DNA from: Sphagnum magellanicum
Lineage: Eukaryota > Streptophyta > Sphagnopsida > Sphagnales > Sphagnaceae
Direction: 5' to 3'
Length of the DNA stretch: 64,000 bases
NCBI GenBank assembly: GCA_021904315.1
Contig: CM038910.1
Span: 19,158,001 to 19,222,000, forward strand
The notes below the pieces were generated by a model that was not told the DNA's origin, did not search any database, and was given only the letters and a program-made list of their open reading frames with translations. Both the position numbers and the translations under genes were made by a program. The first letter of the stretch is position 1. Every line of letters starts with the position of its first letter. Positions 11,280 to 24,839 of this stretch are shown here, in pieces.

Positions 11280-13740
11280 TTCATGGAAGTAAACACCAAG
11301 TTAAGTGCACTACCTAATCACTAACTTCATTTTACGATGTTTTTTTTTTTATCAAGGCAGTCTATACATAAATAATGACATGATACACATGTACATACAT
11401 ATCAAAATCTAAAAATGTGTGCATGGGATTGGTAATCGTTAATGTAACTTAACTTCCAACAAGAACAACTTAATTGGGTGGATCCATTGGGGACATTGTT
11501 GTTGTGCTTGGTTTGTTACTTTTTCATAATAGTCCATAAGTAGTGACTTAATGTAACAAATGTGAAATATTGGGATGCATGACAATGCATGGATGTTTCA
11601 CATCAAAATTAATTGTGAATAACAATGTGAGGGGGTGTTTGTAGAGTGGTTATGTTGATCCATAGTTTGGAATTTGGTATGGTGGTTGAGGGAACAGGGA
11701 GGATACATAAGTAGCCCTAGTGATTTTGTGCACAACATCTTATTTTTGTCATTCCAACAGAATTAAGATCGAAAGAGGTTTGCATGCAAGTGCTTGGACT
11801 TCATGGAGTGGGTGACAAATGTCAAATCTTGAACATATATAGGTCATGTTATCAAGTATTTTTGCTAGTCCATGGAAACCTACTCCAATTGGAAACCAAG
11901 TAATTGTTGAACTTACATTTTTTAGACAAATTTAATAGTAAGGGATTAGGTATTTATCATGGGTGGAAGTGTTTTAGTGGGATTTTTTAAAAGTAGATAT
12001 TTGTGTAAATCCAATGAAAACTTAGTCAATGCATAAAATAATGTTTAGCACATATTGGATTAATACTAGTGATTGGAACTATGGGTGATTTTCATTTAGC
12101 CATGTGCCCATGTTGAGATGAACATGTTTTCACAAAAGATAATGTGATGATGCATGATATTTGATTGAAACTACAATATAAATATAATTAAGGAATTATG
12201 ACTATTTATGTAGAAAAATATTGGTTGTAGGTTTGTTATGTTCATTTGCACATTTGGGGATCTAAAGAGGTGTGCAGCTTGTGCGAGTTGTTGAAAGCTA
12301 GGTGACAAAGCATGTCTAGAATCTTTTAAAGGATGGTCTTACAATGGAAAACATTATTCCAAATTCACCCAAAATTGTCCATGGTGAATTTGGAATATTG
12401 TTTTCCATTGTTAAACCATCTTCCAACTGGTTAGTTGTATGAATATTAATTTGAGCTTACAATTTCTACATGTGGTATTGTTAAATAATAGGACTTTCTA
12501 GTTACATATGGGCAAAAGTGCCCATATACATGGTGCTAATATGAAAATGCTTCAAGAATCATATGTAATGAAAACCTAAAAGGTAGATGGTCAAGTATTG
12601 ACCATGGATAAATTCATGGTATAATTCTACTTAATCAACCCAATTTTCACATTGGTGGATAGGTGGTATATGTCTGTTGGCAAAAAAGAAATTTTATATG
12701 TCACATTGTGTGACAAGCATTGCATATATAATTAAGGTAAAGACCTAAAACTAATGTGATTATGTCCACTTCATGGAGGATGAATGTAGGAGTTAATAAC
12801 ACCATGTTAGAATATAGGTGTGGCAACCAAGTAGCAAAGGTGCTCTTGCAGTTGTTGTATGATTAGTGTTATAGACCTAATGTGTTTCCACCAACACGTT
12901 CGAGGTAATAAAAACATAGTTGGGAAGAAAATGTTTTCTATTGGCCTCCAAGTTGTGCAAAATTTGTTAAAATAATTGTATTGAACAAGGAGCTTTGTAT
13001 CCATGTAGGGTTGTTGTTTCAAAATCACCATTGCTTAAAATCAAGTTTTTTCGTTTCTACTAAAAAATTCAAGAGATCCTTAAGTAATCACTTAACCTCT
13101 TAGCATGTATATGTTTTTTATGCATTCCATTAGTAAGTACAAGGTGATATTAATGCAATTATGGATCAACATTATGTAGGAATTAGGATAAACCATTATT
13201 GTGTACAAGTAGCTTGGAACGGTATTGAAGTGACACCTAATATTGCATGCCACTTCTATGATTACATACTAATTTTTTATGGTTTGAAACATTGTTAGGG
13301 GAGGTGGTTCCAACCACTATGCATTCCACTCATTATTTTAGTGAATTATGGGATTATAGGTTCAATGCATGAATTGCATGCCTACATTGGTTCATATATT
13401 ATAGTTGTTAGATGGAACATTAAAGGACATGGTGCAAAAGTAATGAATGCATGCATACATGTATGTAGTTGAAACTGGAAGCACACGAAACTAGGTGGTT
13501 GCCACCCTTAGAAGAACAACCCCATTTTTCAAATTGTCTTAGGTGACTAAGTGTGTTTTTTGTGATTATTTTTGATAAAAAATTGTTGCAAAAGACACTT
13601 TTAGTCGCATAAAACAAGTAAAAAAATGGGGTTTTTCTACTAATGCATTAGGAAATCCAAGGTGAATAAAAGCTCAAAACATCAAGCTTTGGGAATGGGA
13701 TGAAATTCAAATGCATGCTATTAGGCATGAAAGGTACAAT
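11280..13740. other. AT-rich stretch without genes, apart from one fold-back
   Basis: No coding frame is supported. The only strong structure is the hairpin at 12332-12420, listed separately. Confidence 0.55.
12332..12420. repeat. Near-perfect fold-back hairpin, 38-bp arms, 13-nt loop
   Basis: The arms 12332-12369 and 12383-12420 are reverse complements with three mismatches. The loop is 12370-12382. If transcribed on either strand, an 89-nt RNA would fold into a single long stem. This could be a small MITE or a plant small-RNA precursor; nothing in the DNA alone decides. Confidence 0.8.
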
Positions 13741-14945
13741 TGCCATTAAACCCTAATGTAGCTGCCACCATTCAACCTAACCTAACTACTACAAGGATGT
13801 GAATATTTGAGAACATGAAACCAATAATTAAATGCCTTTTGGGTGAAAGAAAAATAATAGGGGCCACAAAATGTGTGAAAATTACTTTCAAATTGTACCT
13901 TTATATTTTTGAAAAATTGAAGGGTGTTAAATCTTAATACTTAGCATAAAAAAGAGAGGTAAATATTGTAAATGTGAAATTTTCATGTTCTTGTTGCTAT
14001 TTCATTCAAAAGTGATTTTTGATTTCAAATTCATGAGTTTTGAGGATGTTATTTCACACAAGTTATGGTGGAGCACCTAGATGCATAATATAGATAATAT
14101 ATGATCAATATATAGTTGGAGAGTATTTATTTCTAACACACAATTATAACCTAGATATGAAAAATACATAATAGGCTAACATGTGAATGCCACATGTTGA
14201 ATAAAAAGTTCATGGACGAGACCACCAACTAGAATTGCTCACATTTAAACTTCACAGTTGAGGAATGAAGAAAAGAAAATTGAAGCAAATTCAAACATCT
14301 ACTTTGCCTTCTCTAAAGCAAAATGAACTTAAATCACAACCTTAAACAACCATCATGATCTCCAAAACAAAGAACATTGAAACTTCAATGACTTTTTGCC
14401 TCATCCAACTTGAAGAAAAAAATTGTGTTCATGTTCAACCAAATGTTAATCTCTATTGTGATCTTGAATCACACTCTTGCTGACAACATATAAACAAAAA
14501 CAAAAATGCCATGTAAATTAAACTTGGATCATATCCATATTGTCCAATTGTGAAGTCCTTTACCAACTTTGTGCGTGTTACCTTCGTGTAGGCCTTTTTC
14601 TTATGTAAATATAGAAAAACCACAATTTGGAGATCACAACCTTTGACAACAAATTGCATTTCTTTTCTTTGGCAATTTTGTTTCACCATTCCTACCAATA
14701 GGAAAAATTTTAATTTCCCATTTTTTTAATATATAAAAAAAATTATTTACACTTCTACAACCTATAAATATTTCCTTCATTTCTTTTGTTCTTCATTTAA
14801 TAATGTTAGAAATATTATTCGTTTCTAATTTTCAATATTGATGAATGTGTTAAACATTCATTGAAAGGATGAATAGTGTTCACATCCTTATAGTAGTTAG
14901 GTTAGGGTTTAGAAGTGGAAACTATTTAGGCCTTGGCGGCGGCTA
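13740..14945. repeat. Inverted repeat pair about 1.1 kb apart
   Basis: The left arm (about 13740-13806) is, in reverse complement, very like the right arm (about 14876-14945): both read TTCACATCCTT, then TAGTAGTTAGGTTAGG, then a GGCGGC/GGCAGC-TAC-TTAGGGTT segment. The right arm lies inside a possible LTR (14804-15240), so the left arm may be a fragment of the same family in opposite orientation. Confidence 0.6.
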
Positions 14946-15240
14946 GGGTTAGGGTTTGGTGGCGGCTACTTTAGGGTTAGGAGATAGTATATAATGGAGT
15001 GGTTTTGAGTTGTTTTTTCATTCTCTCCTTTCATGGTTTTAGAGTGCACATAGAACCCTCAAACTTTATTACTTGTTGCAAGTCATAGTTTTGTGATTGT
15101 AACATTTGAAGCATACAACCTTTGTAATCTTCTTGTTAGTTAATACAATTGTTCCATTTCATGAACCTTGAATCTTTCATTTCTTGCTTGTTTTCAAGTT
15201 GTTTCCAATAAATAAAGTATTAGAGATTTTCTAGTTGTAA
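14804..15240 (+). mobile_element. Possible LTR or TRIM-like terminal repeat
   Basis: It starts TGTTAGAAATATTATTCG, has a TATA-like GTATATAATGG near 14988, then a stretch resembling an LTR R/U5 region with AATAAATAAAG near 15207. No second LTR or coding region was found near it. The ends are approximate and the assignment rests on general appearance. Confidence 0.35.
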
Positions 15241-15249
15241 TTTTCACTT

Positions 15250-18200
15250 AAATTCCTCACCAAGATTGTCACACTCTATAGCAAGTTAAGAAATAAAAGA
15301 TCGTTCAAGTAGAATATGTAAAGAACTTTATTGCATGAAAACCAAAGGCATAAAAAAATGGTGTCATAGTCATGGAGCATAGAATCCAATAACTCTTTAA
15401 GGTTATTGTCTATAACCAGAAAATTCAACCAAGCAAAAACCTAATGAAACACCATGACCCCGACATCAAGAAATTAAGTAGGAGCAAAAAAAAACTTACA
15501 AACACACCAAATTAAACTATAGTTGTGGCCATACTTGGTGTTAATTCTAGTGTTAAGCATATGGCATACAACATGATGTGTATGTTAAGATGATATTAAG
15601 AACCATTGTTAACTAACATCAAATCTTTGAAAAAGGTATATTTCATAGGGTCAAACATTGGTGTTAATTGAATTATTAAAAATTAACAAAGGAATTCAAT
15701 GTTAGCATGCATCCTTGTCTACCCTTAGTTATTTTCTATTTCTCCATCCTTGCCTTCTCCCCCCCCCTCTTTCTTCACCCATCTTTCTTTATCCATTCTT
15801 TACCTCTTCCCCTTTAGTTTCATGCCTCTATTTCTTCTTCCCAAGTTCCTCACCTCTCTTTATATCTTTAGCTTTCTATTTCTTCGTCCTTTTACAATAC
15901 AATCCTATTGCATTCACTTCAAGTTATAATCATCCTTGATTTTCTATAGTAATGAAGATGTACCACTTCAATACTAAGTAGGATACTCTAAAATTGAATG
16001 GAAAAAAAAAAGACAAACATAAGAGAAGTAAGGGGAAGAGGATCTTTGGCCACACAAACGTTTGGTGGTTATTTGATTTTGGACCAAACCTTTGCTAGGG
16101 TTAAATAGGGCATATAGGCATATAATTAGTAGAGGCCAAAATTTGAAACATTGATCCTTTATTTCACACTAGCAAAATGATATGGGCCCTTGCTCTAACT
16201 CAATAATTTTTTATTTAAAAAGTCAATTAACTACCAATAAACCCATCAATTCTTTTTTTAATTTATTAAGCCCCATGGTTCTTTGAAAGCTTTGAAATAC
16301 TCATAATTGATAGTTCTTTGATTTTGAAATTTTTATGGGGGAATTCCCAAACTAGTGGTTATTGAACAAAATCAAAGAATCAGACAACACTATGATTGGA
16401 TTGCAAACACAAGGATGATAATCCAGTGTTAGTTGCAATTAAACATCATGGTGTGGGCATGTTGATAGACTTTAAAGAAAATTGACGATAACCTATTTTG
16501 TTAGAAGGTTGGTTGCAAGCCTTAAACACCAAGTGTGGCTAGAGCTTAAGTGGAATAACCAACAATGAAATTATTTTATAATTAATGAAAATCATTAAGT
16601 TAAGCTTGAGTTCTCAATAGTGCAAGTGTTTCATTTAGAAATTTTGTATCTTATATGTGTTATTTTTGGTTCATATCAATCCATCATCTTTTCTTTTTAT
16701 TCATTTGCATTAGATCGGGTAAGTTTTTTCATATTTGTAATTTTAGGATTGCATAATCTATAATGTTAAAAGTATAGTTTCTACTTAAGTTGATTATATT
16801 ATTTAACATTCCACTTTGAATGCTATAAATGTGGATGACATCATTTGTCAACTATTGGGTGGATGATCATCTTTGATGTTCCAATTTCGCACCTTGAGCT
16901 TGCAAATATTATTTTGACATTTCATAGTAGCCTTCAAACAAGGTTGTTGACTAGTTGTTCCCTATAACAAAAAATAGTTTCAATAAGTTTGACATATTGA
17001 ACTTATCCTTACATGCATTTTGCACATTGATATGTTGAATTGTTGTCTTGTTTCTCCCCCCCAAACTTTGAAGCTTGGAATTTTTGGATACAACTAGTAA
17101 GTTTCACATGCAATTAGTCTAATTACACCATATAAATAGCATTGTATTTTACTTTTTTAGGTCGTTCTTGGAGATATGGTCTACCACAAATTTGCATAGT
17201 ATTTCTTATGTCCTTTGCCACTTGTCCATAGTTCGAAAGAGGTGTTCCTAGAAAATTCAAGATCAATGGAAATAGTTGCAAAATTAATTCATCTAAATTC
17301 AAATAATAACATTGGTGTCAATTGTGACACAATGTATTTGTTTTCATGATAATTAACATCTAAAGATAAATCATTTTAGTTGATTTTCTCCTTGATGTTA
17401 CTTATATCTCAACAATTTTGGTTGTAAATATAATTGTTTTTGTTAATAGACTTTCAATATGTTGTACAATAAATATGGCCCACATTAAGTTTGGAAACCA
17501 TATCTAACTTCCATACCTGGTTTTCTATAGTAGGAATCCAATGCCTTTGACATCTTTTCTAAAAGTTTTTCATAAGTTGCACATTTTGAAGCTTATGGAA
17601 AAGTGGTCAATGGTCACACACCTTCATTCTTATGTTTAATGTTCATGGTAGATACCAATCTTGAATTCATGTAAATCTCACTTGGTTTAATATACTAAAC
17701 AATGGGCAATTTATAGATATTGTGTTAAAAAATACGATAGTTACCATTGTTGACCTCATGTAATTTCTACTTTGCTCATCATATTTAACATTGTGTAGTT
17801 TTGAAACACTTACCATTATAATCTTTGCACCCATAGGTTATGATTGAAAGTATATAGTTGAATTTGATAAATTAAACACGTTTCCTAAGGAATAAAATAT
17901 ATCAATTTGACAAAGTTTTAAAATTATAAACACTACAAAATTCATATGTTTCCTTTGTTGAAAGAAGTCACAACAATGTAATTAATAAATTCAGTGCATG
18001 TCATAAGATTAGTTCAAATGAAAAGTTATCAAGCTTATTGCATGTTCTTATCATGCAATTTGAACCATATGAAAAAAAACATAACCAAAAGTTGGTTTTT
18101 TGGTTTGATTTTCATGTGTACCAGAACATTTGTTGAAGTACCTCCATATGTAGTACTCAATTCATGTCCAAAAGAATGAAATATCCTACACATATCATTA

Positions 18201-18300
18201 ACCATCAATAGGACTCTAATTTTATTTTAAGCCCGCATTTTGGACAAGGTAATGTCAAAGCATGATGTCAACCAAACATATGTATGGAACAAGCACAAAA
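15250..18300. other. AT-rich stretch, no gene seen
   Basis: A pyrimidine-rich run of about 200 bp at 15715-15900 opens one low-complexity frame, which I do not regard as coding. Nothing else is recognisable. Confidence 0.5.
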
Positions 18301-18317
18301 CTATGAAATAATCACCT

Positions 18318-18900
18318 AATAAGGTCCGCTCGTAAAGAATTACTAAGCTCCATCAAAAGATCACGTTCAATAGTAATGTGTTGCATATGTATTGAAGTAG
18401 CATCAAGTTGAGCATGAAGGCCTACTTGCACTTTTTCCAACTCCATAATTTTGGCTACTAGCTTTTTTGTTGGCCCAATTCTAGGATACTTACAAACACC
18501 ATATGAGATGTTTGGTTTAGTTGGAAATCCAGATGAATTTAGTGGTGAACATCATGAGTTTATGAAGCAATATGTGGTGTCATTAGCTTAATATCTAATG
18601 CAAAAATATATAAGAAAAGGATTTTTTTCCACCTCATTTGTTTGGTAATTTGTGGACATATTGAAGGTTGAGTTTCTTGATGATATCCGACTCGATGTGA
18701 TGATAAATGGCCATCTTTGTCTTCAATGTGTGAAAAACTTACATATGAAGGAATAAATGAAAATTTTGGTGATAGTTGGGGTGATTGGCCATGTATTGGT
18801 GATGTGGATTGTAATGTTCCAATTTCATTTGCCATGCTTTGAATTTGATTTTTCAAGTCTTGTACTTCTTGTTGTAAAGTTTGAAGCCCAATAACCTATC
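18318..18900 (-). pseudogene. Coiled-coil reading frames, unknown protein
   Basis: Two minus-strand frames look like parts of one protein. The first (18560-18900) contains LQTLQQEVQDLKNQIQSMAN, a heptad-like Gln/Leu-rich stretch. The second (about 18318-18549, no ATG of its own) reads through PRIGPTKKLVAKIMELEKVQ and LHAQLDATSIHMQHITIERD, again coiled-coil in character. A stop lies between them. Such tails occur in plant transposase-associated proteins (for example the Transposase_24 type), but no catalytic domain was seen upstream, so the identity is open. Confidence 0.4.
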
Positions 18901-21900
18901 AATATGAACATATGCCACATTTTATTCTCCATGTGTTTCTTGATTAACTTCCAATTCATATTGAATTGGTGATACAAGGAAAATGTGAAAAGAAATCATT
19001 CATGGACCCTATGCATTTATCATCAAAATATCCACAATTTTTTTTCTAAGTTTATTTATTTGTAAAGGAGTGCATTTTGTAGAAAAATAGTCAATGGATT
19101 TACAAGCATCCAATCATGACCAAATTTAACAATCTATAATGATCATAAGGTTGTAAAGCTTATACAAAATTGACATGGGAAAGGAAATTACTTTTTCAAC
19201 AACCATTGTTTGGTTGTTGCCTTGGTTAATTTCTAGCACCACATGCCTTTGTAAATCCTCCATTTCTATGCGCATGTCACCTGTAATAAGTTCAATGCAC
19301 TACATAATTGGGATGAAGTTTTTGTGATTAACAAGAAGAAGGGCTAATGTCTTTCCTTGGATTATAAAATGTTTAAAATTCATTTTAATAGTTTCTATTA
19401 TACTTCATGTTCTTTTTTGCATGTTTAATGTTGTTGCCATATGTTGAAGTATTATTGAGTTAGGCTTTTGTTAACATACCAACAATTTTTCGAACATGTT
19501 GATTTTCCAAAGATAAGTTTTGCACATGTGCTCGTAATTGTTTATTTTCAGTTTGTAGTTGCAAAATCTTCTCATGTTCATTTGTTACTTCTAACCCACA
19601 TCCGATTTTTCAAACATTTGAGGTTATTCAATTTTTAAAGTGGATTGGTTAATAACATAGCTAAGTTGAAACTTTGATTTTAAACTTATAAAAGCACAAT
19701 AAGTGAAAGAAATATCATAACATCAAATGCAATATAGGAATGTAATATTGACCTGTGAAAAGTGGAGGGGATAAAAGGGGAGAGGGAGCAAATGAGGACT
19801 TTGAGTTCCAACACCCTTCCCTACAACACCTTGTTTTAGAAATATTATTGAATACGGTAGTTGAAATGTTGCTTAATTTTGGATTTGTGCAAAATGAATG
19901 GCATATCTTGACCACTTGTAATTGCAAGGCTTGTGTTTTCCAAGTCATCTTATTCATAACAACATAACAATAATAAGGTACTTGAGCCATGAGGAACAAG
20001 GTGATTCAACTTGTTCAATATTGCATGCAAGTAGTCATTGGACATACCATGGAATTAGATGAGTTTTCAACATGATATTGAAGTTATCCCCAAAGTTCTG
20101 AAATATTGATTCTCAAAACACCTAAAGAGTGTTACAACAATTATGAAGCTTATTATTTGGTAATTCCATCTCTTTTGCTTGCATTCATCTTGTTATCTTC
20201 TTTTTTTTTGAAATGGTCATTTCAATTTCCATGCTCTATGTTTGGCAAAAAACAAATGTTGCATGGATCATGTAATGTTATCTTCAATGTTGAAGATCAA
20301 GGGGTAGGCTCAATGTTGCGAGAATATGTGCCCGCAATGTTATTAATTTGAAATTTTAGTATTTGATTTTCAAATTCTATCCAAATGATCAATGCTACAA
20401 GTCATAATGATCTCTAGTTCACCCAAAATGTAATTTGTACAATATGGATATTTGAACTTTGTTTGCAGATTCCAATATTTAACAACCTTTCTTATTTGTA
20501 AATCTTGCCAAAAAAAGTTGAAGTTCATTTGATTGTTGACTTTGCCAAAAACATAATTTGTCACATCAATTACAATTGCCCTTTGATTTAATAGATTGTA
20601 GATCAGTTTTAATGAAGAGAATGTTCTTTCTTTTGTTCATAACATTTGTGTGATGGGATTTCATTTCTTACAATTGATTTTGGACATCCTTTTTCTCTAG
20701 TTGAATTTAAGTCTTTATTTTCCTACTTCAATTGCAGTTGTTTGAATTCTTTTGTTAATGTGGGAAAGTTAATGACATAGGAATTGTATAAGGCCTTAGA
20801 AATCCAACTAATGTTTTTCTTTCCTCCTATCATTTCAATTATTGGTTTGCATATTACCCTATGTAAAATGTAAATCTTTGAATACTATTATATATAAAGA
20901 TATAATGGGGTTATCAAGTCGACTTGCAACTATAAAGGTACATGGGAGAGTTGGGCAATTGTGATGATGATGGTTGAAAATTACTCACTTTTGAAATGCA
21001 AGAAATATTAGAAGAAGAGTCATTGGATCACACTTAGTTTGCAAAAGAAAAAACACAAGGTAATGGTAGTGGCAAAGGTTGATGTAGATTTTTTACTATC
21101 CTTTGCTTTTTCCTTGAGTTGTACTAACCCATACTCCTGAATTACATGAGAGAAAATCAGTCTCTTGTGATTTCATAAACTTTTTGAATGAGGCAAAGAA
21201 ATAATGAACAAGAGAATTACATGATAAAACCACAAGAATTTCAACCCTTGCCTTGCTTACTCAATATGTAGTCACACCAAAAATGCAAAGTGTGAAAATT
21301 TCCTATGATCTAAAGATCCTAATACTATGGTAGATTCAATTTTTGGATTTGTAATGTTTACATTTACCATGATATATTGTAGTTTACTATAAATGTCATG
21401 AGTAATTACTCATGTAGCCTACCATAATTATGACAATTTTGAACACGTCAATGCGAGTTTTTAAATATTTCAAGAATAATTGAATGATGAAAATGACTAT
21501 ATGGTATTATAACGCACATTAATTTTGTGTTTTCAAAAAGTATATATACAATGAATTGTTTTTACTTTGTAAAATAGATGTGGTCCATCTTTCGAAGTTG
21601 GCATTGCATCAAGATTTGGTTTGTGGCTACATTTCAGAGTTTCTCTTTAAATTTCCACCTACATGTTTTTGGTGTAAAATTTCACCTTTTTGATAGGTTG
21701 ATTTGAGTGTAGATCAATGATATGCATTGTGTCTACACTAAAAAAAAACTTCATTTTATTTGCACTCATGTGTGCATAAAAATATCATGGTTATTGAAAC
21801 TTTCAAAAGTTCAAACACAACATAACTAAATTCCACAAATTATGCATTTAAAAAAATCATGAGACAACATCTCTAACAAAAAGAAAATTCAGTTATAAAA

Positions 21901-23238
21901 CTATTGACCAACCTAGATTGTAAATTATAGACAATTGTATTACACAAGTTCAATATCTTGTGGTCTAAGAATTGTAGATTGCAATTTGTAACACATTGTA
22001 TTGTAATGACTCCTAAAAGAAGTTAAATACATCTTTCCTTTCATTCTTTGGTTACAAATGATAAAATTACCTATATGCAACAATTGTGTAAACAAGTGTT
22101 GGAATTGATTGTTGTGTTCCTTACATGAATCTCAATACCCCCTATTTTATGTTATAAACATTTAAAAGTTTATTGCACATGTAATGAAAGCACCAAGAAT
22201 ATCTTTTAAAAATTCATGTATGTTTTATAATTAGTTTTTTTGACATACCAAATATAACATTCAAGTCATCTTGAAATCGGTAAATTTTTGTTTCCAAGCT
22301 AAACATTACTTTTGCTTTGTGAATAGTTTATTTATCACCACACATGCATGTATAACACCTTGTTGACATGTTGACCTATATTTGTTTCTCAAATTTGTTT
22401 TATAGTAATTTTCTACCATGTATAAGGATTTCATATCTAACACCATTAACTAAAAACCATGTTGACTTTCAAAATATGAAACAAATACAATAATAAAGTT
22501 TTATTTATAGTTTTTTGGTCCAAAAAGAAAAAAATCAAATTGGTCTAATTTTCTTCTCTTATTAATGTTGTGGTGCCAATAAAGTACCAATAACATAAGG
22601 TAACAATAATACCCATCAATTACGAATCTAATTTGATCCAATAACAAATAATTAAAACACATTATGAATAGAATTCGAATTGTTCATGTTGATGGGTTCA
22701 AAAATGAATAAATTGTCATCAACCACTTGAAAGATGTTTATTTCCTTTCTTAGTTACATTCCTATTCACTTTATTTCTTCCTTTTTTTGGATATAATCTC
22801 AATATTTTACATGAGTAGTTCTTGTATCAAAGATGAATAATTTTCATGGGCAAAACTATCTTGAATAACTTTTCTTGAATTTAGTTGTTTGGATTGATCC
22901 AATAGAAAACATGTTCCCTTCCTCACAACTAAAACTCCAAATGCACACACAAGTTCATGATGTGGATATATATGGTGAATTGTACTATTAGGAGGTTAAC
23001 TTTTCATTTCGCACAATGTTTTCTTTATTTCTATAGCATTTAATCGAAATTGTCCTTGAAATTTAATGAACAATGTTATTAAAAGTGAACAATAATGCAA
23101 TTCATATAGTATAATTGCAACATCTTGAAAATATCTCTAATAATTCTTAATGAAACAAGCTTTATCCACCTTGGGTTTTTTGGATAATTGAACAAGAAAG
23201 TTATGGTACTTAAAGCAAGAAGATGGAAATGACTACAA
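18900..23238. other. AT-rich stretch, no gene seen
   Basis: Short frames at 19715-19999 (minus) and 20106-20351 (plus) have no recognisable features. A perfect 16-bp palindrome, ATGAGTAATTACTCAT, lies at 21398-21413. Confidence 0.5.
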
Positions 23239-24018
23239 TCTTATATATTAAAACAACAGTGGTGTCTGTTTGTCTGTTTGTTTATCTGTCTGGGCAGTGC
23301 CTGGAAAATTCTTCCAGTCATAACTTCCCCAGATGTAACTAACTCCAGAGAAAAAAGAAATTAGGGGCAGTCTGATTTTTTGAGGAGCTTCCCCAGATGT
23401 AACTTCCCCAGATGTAACTGACCCCAGATAAAAAAGAAATCAGGGGCAGTCTGATTTTTTGAAGCAAAAGATTTGGTAGACCAAAAGAAAAATATTTAGG
23501 CCTTGGACAGCCTAGAATCTTTTTTTTTTGTTTTTGTGTATTAACCAAGACTACCTTTTTTTTCTTTTAGCTACTGTCCGTCCCAATTAAAGGGATGGAT
23601 GAAATGTCCGTCCGACTTGATGACGGGACGGGTTTAGGGGAAGACCAGAAAAAAATATTTAGGCCTTGGACAACCCATAATCAATTTTTTTTTTTTTTTT
23701 TTGTATTGACCAAGACTACATTTTTTTTCTTTTAGCTATTGTCCGTCCTGATTAAGGGGATGGATGAAATGTCCGTTCGGCTTGATGACGAGACGGATTT
23801 TGGGGAAGTTTTTTTTCTTTTAGGTACTGTCCATCCCAATTAAGGGGATGGATGAAATGTCCGTCCGGCTGGATGATCACAAAATAATAATAAAAATAGA
23901 AAACAAATAAAAATTAAAAAATAAAAAGTTAAAAGTTTCTAAAAAAAATTAAAACGCTAACCAAGTTTAAAGAAACCGGGGGACTTCACAATGGCCGAAG
24001 GTCATGGGCACCCACTAG
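23239..24018 (+). mobile_element. Non-autonomous Helitron, 780 bp
   Basis: The 5' end is TCTTATATATTAAAACAACA, preceded by A at 23238. The 3' end is CACCCACTAG, followed by T at 24019, so the insertion sits between A and T as Helitrons require. Just before the end lies GGCCGAAGGTCATGGGCAC, a decayed hairpin; the copies at 44538 and 45023 share it and together suggest a stem GTGCCCG/CGGGCAC. The interior has no Rep/helicase but holds tandem blocks (next entry). Helitrons move by rolling-circle replication using enzymes from autonomous relatives. Confidence 0.8.
23328..23880 (+). repeat. Internal tandem repeats of the Helitron
   Basis: A CCCCAGATGTAACT...GGGGCAGTCTGATTTTTTGA block occurs twice (to about 23465). 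Then a unit of about 162 bp, holding AATATTTAGGCCTTGGACA, a long T run and ACTGTCCGTCC...GATGGATGAAATGTCCGT, occurs twice with a partial third copy near 23820. This part is CpG-richer than its surroundings. Confidence 0.8.
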
Positions 24019-24839
24019 TATTAGATAAAAGGGAATTAACATGGCATTCACATTAACATTATATTGTAAGTGGCATTCAAGTTACCAAAAAAAGGTTAAA
24101 GTAATTTTATAAATTGTTTATTATAAAACTATATGACAATTGTTAGCTTACTCTTTAAAGATGCAATTATATGCATTTATTAAGAACTGATGCGTAGGTT
24201 TGATTAACTTAAATTGTACACCATAATTGATAGATAATTAGAGGAGGTTAGTGATTGTGAAATCTATCATACTTTGGGGGAAAAAAAATTCACTTTCAAT
24301 ATTTTCTTGATTGTTAGTCACTTATCCTTGATAAGTGGCGATTGTCTTTGTGGCAAATTCTCATTGTTTTGTGAAGTGGGTTTTGAAAAAAAAATCTCTA
24401 ATTTTTTTTCCATTTTGTGAAATTAAAAATTAAAAATTAATTTAATGCCAAGTGGGAAATTTACAATTACAAACTAATAATTGTTACTTCTTTAAAAACA
24501 TGAGGCATTACCACATGCAATACACATCTACATCATTTGGTGGATAATGTTTATCTAATTATCTTGATAATTGATATGTGGTTGCATTGTAGCCAACTAA
24601 TCATGAAAACTTGGCATTATGTCACTACATATGGGAGTTATGAATTGGTAGCAAGCTTTTATGCCATGTAGGTTGAACAACTCACCATGTCATTGGATAA
24701 AAAATGTCTATACCTTGATGGGATTCTTTTTTCAACTTGATTCCACATCGTGTCTTTTACAACTAATGTCTTTTGCAATTTGTCCAAGGCAATTATATGA
24801 TTTTTGACTTGTCCCTAGGTTTGTCTTGAGGTATTACTG

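Noticed and set aside
15715..15939. 74-codon Ser/Leu/Phe-rich plus frame resembling a membrane protein
   Set aside because: It is a translation of a pyrimidine-rich low-complexity run.
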